Assembly (NCBI GenBank): GCA_047618565.1
Contig: JBLHKW010000010.1
Coordinates: 1-53,587 of the forward strand
Direction: 5' to 3'
DNA: 53,587 bases
DNA from: JBLHKW01 sp047618565
Lineage (GTDB): Bacteria; Planctomycetota; UBA1135; GCA-002686595
The position numbers were made by a program, and so were the translations under genes. Below, in pieces: positions 53,488 through 53,587 of the stretch. The notes beneath the pieces are model-generated. The model was not told the DNA's origin and did not search any database. It saw only the letters and a program-made list of their open reading frames with translations. How positions within the stretch are numbered: position 1 is the stretch's first letter; each line of letters opens with the position of its first letter.

Positions 53488-53587
53488 TCAGCCCAGGTTG
53501 GCTTCCGGAAGTGACAGGATCAGGTGCGCAACGTCGCGCAGGAGGTACTCGCTCTCGCTGCCCGACTCGAGCAGCTTGCCCGGCTCG
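53488..53587 (-). CDS. DUF1800 protein, C-terminal end (truncated by window)
   Basis: The last 32 codons of a gene that continues beyond the window, reading EPGKLLESGSESEYLLRDVA then HLILSLPEANLG and stop. The LLRDVAHLILSLPE ending and its place 13 bp before the DUF1501 gene fit DUF1800, whose C-termini read like LLGSPEF. Only the tail is visible, so the call leans on context. Confidence 0.65.
   Translation of the reverse strand, partial: EPGKLLESGSESEYLLRDVAHLILSLPEANLG

Overview
The window is a GC-rich bacterial chromosome segment with a complete core-metabolism block at the left and a more plastic, partly decayed block on the right. A member of the phylum Planctomycetota is the best guess. 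This rests on a twin-arginine DUF1501 protein next to the end of a DUF1800 protein, a lipoprotein sulfatase, PQQ-type beta-propeller lipoproteins (one with EF-hands), an ECF sigma factor coupled to a membrane anti-sigma-like protein, and a secreted NHL-type protein whose tail carries a Cys-rich PCPCGN module that I associate with deep planctomycete lineages such as Saltatorellus. The assignment is inference; no rRNA gene is present.

Left part (0.4-12.6 kb, all on the minus strand): a GNAT toxin / ribbon-helix-helix antitoxin pair with a palindromic operator, then eleven complex I genes in the order nuoA-B-C-D-H-I-J-K-L-M-N. The NADH-input module nuoEFG is absent here. A sigma70-like promoter lies about 175 nt upstream of nuoA.

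Middle part (13-29 kb): a radical-SAM-like protein that has lost its iron-sulfur cysteines, in an operon with an ABC ATPase; a thioesterase; a probable ABC permease; an RluA pseudouridine synthase; ribosomal protein S21 with a strong terminator; RecD2 helicase; a GNAT enzyme; a SulP transporter fused to STAS and PTS EIIA domains; RarA; a SpoU-type RNA methyltransferase; RsgA; and an overlapping three-gene operon of ECF sigma factor, membrane anti-sigma-like protein and secreted secretin-like protein.

Right part (29-53.6 kb): an accessory zone with several broken genes. These are an NHL-repeat secreted protein with a frameshift, a DUF1624-type acyltransferase split by a 235-bp double-hairpin repeat, a transposase remnant, and an FG-GAP secreted protein with three nonsense codons and a frameshift. 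The double-hairpin element occurs again about 11 kb away with its 115-bp core inverted. Intact genes here include a spermidine-synthase-like enzyme, sulfatase, GT-C type glycosyltransferase, amidohydrolase, two beta-lactamase-fold serine hydrolases, a VOC protein, two beta-propellers, FolC, a degenerate Nudix protein and the DUF1501 protein.

The most unusual items are the inverted-core foldback element, the cysteine-less radical SAM homologue, the SulP-STAS-EIIA fusion and the ECF/anti-sigma/secretin-like triad. No rRNA, tRNA or CRISPR array was recognised.
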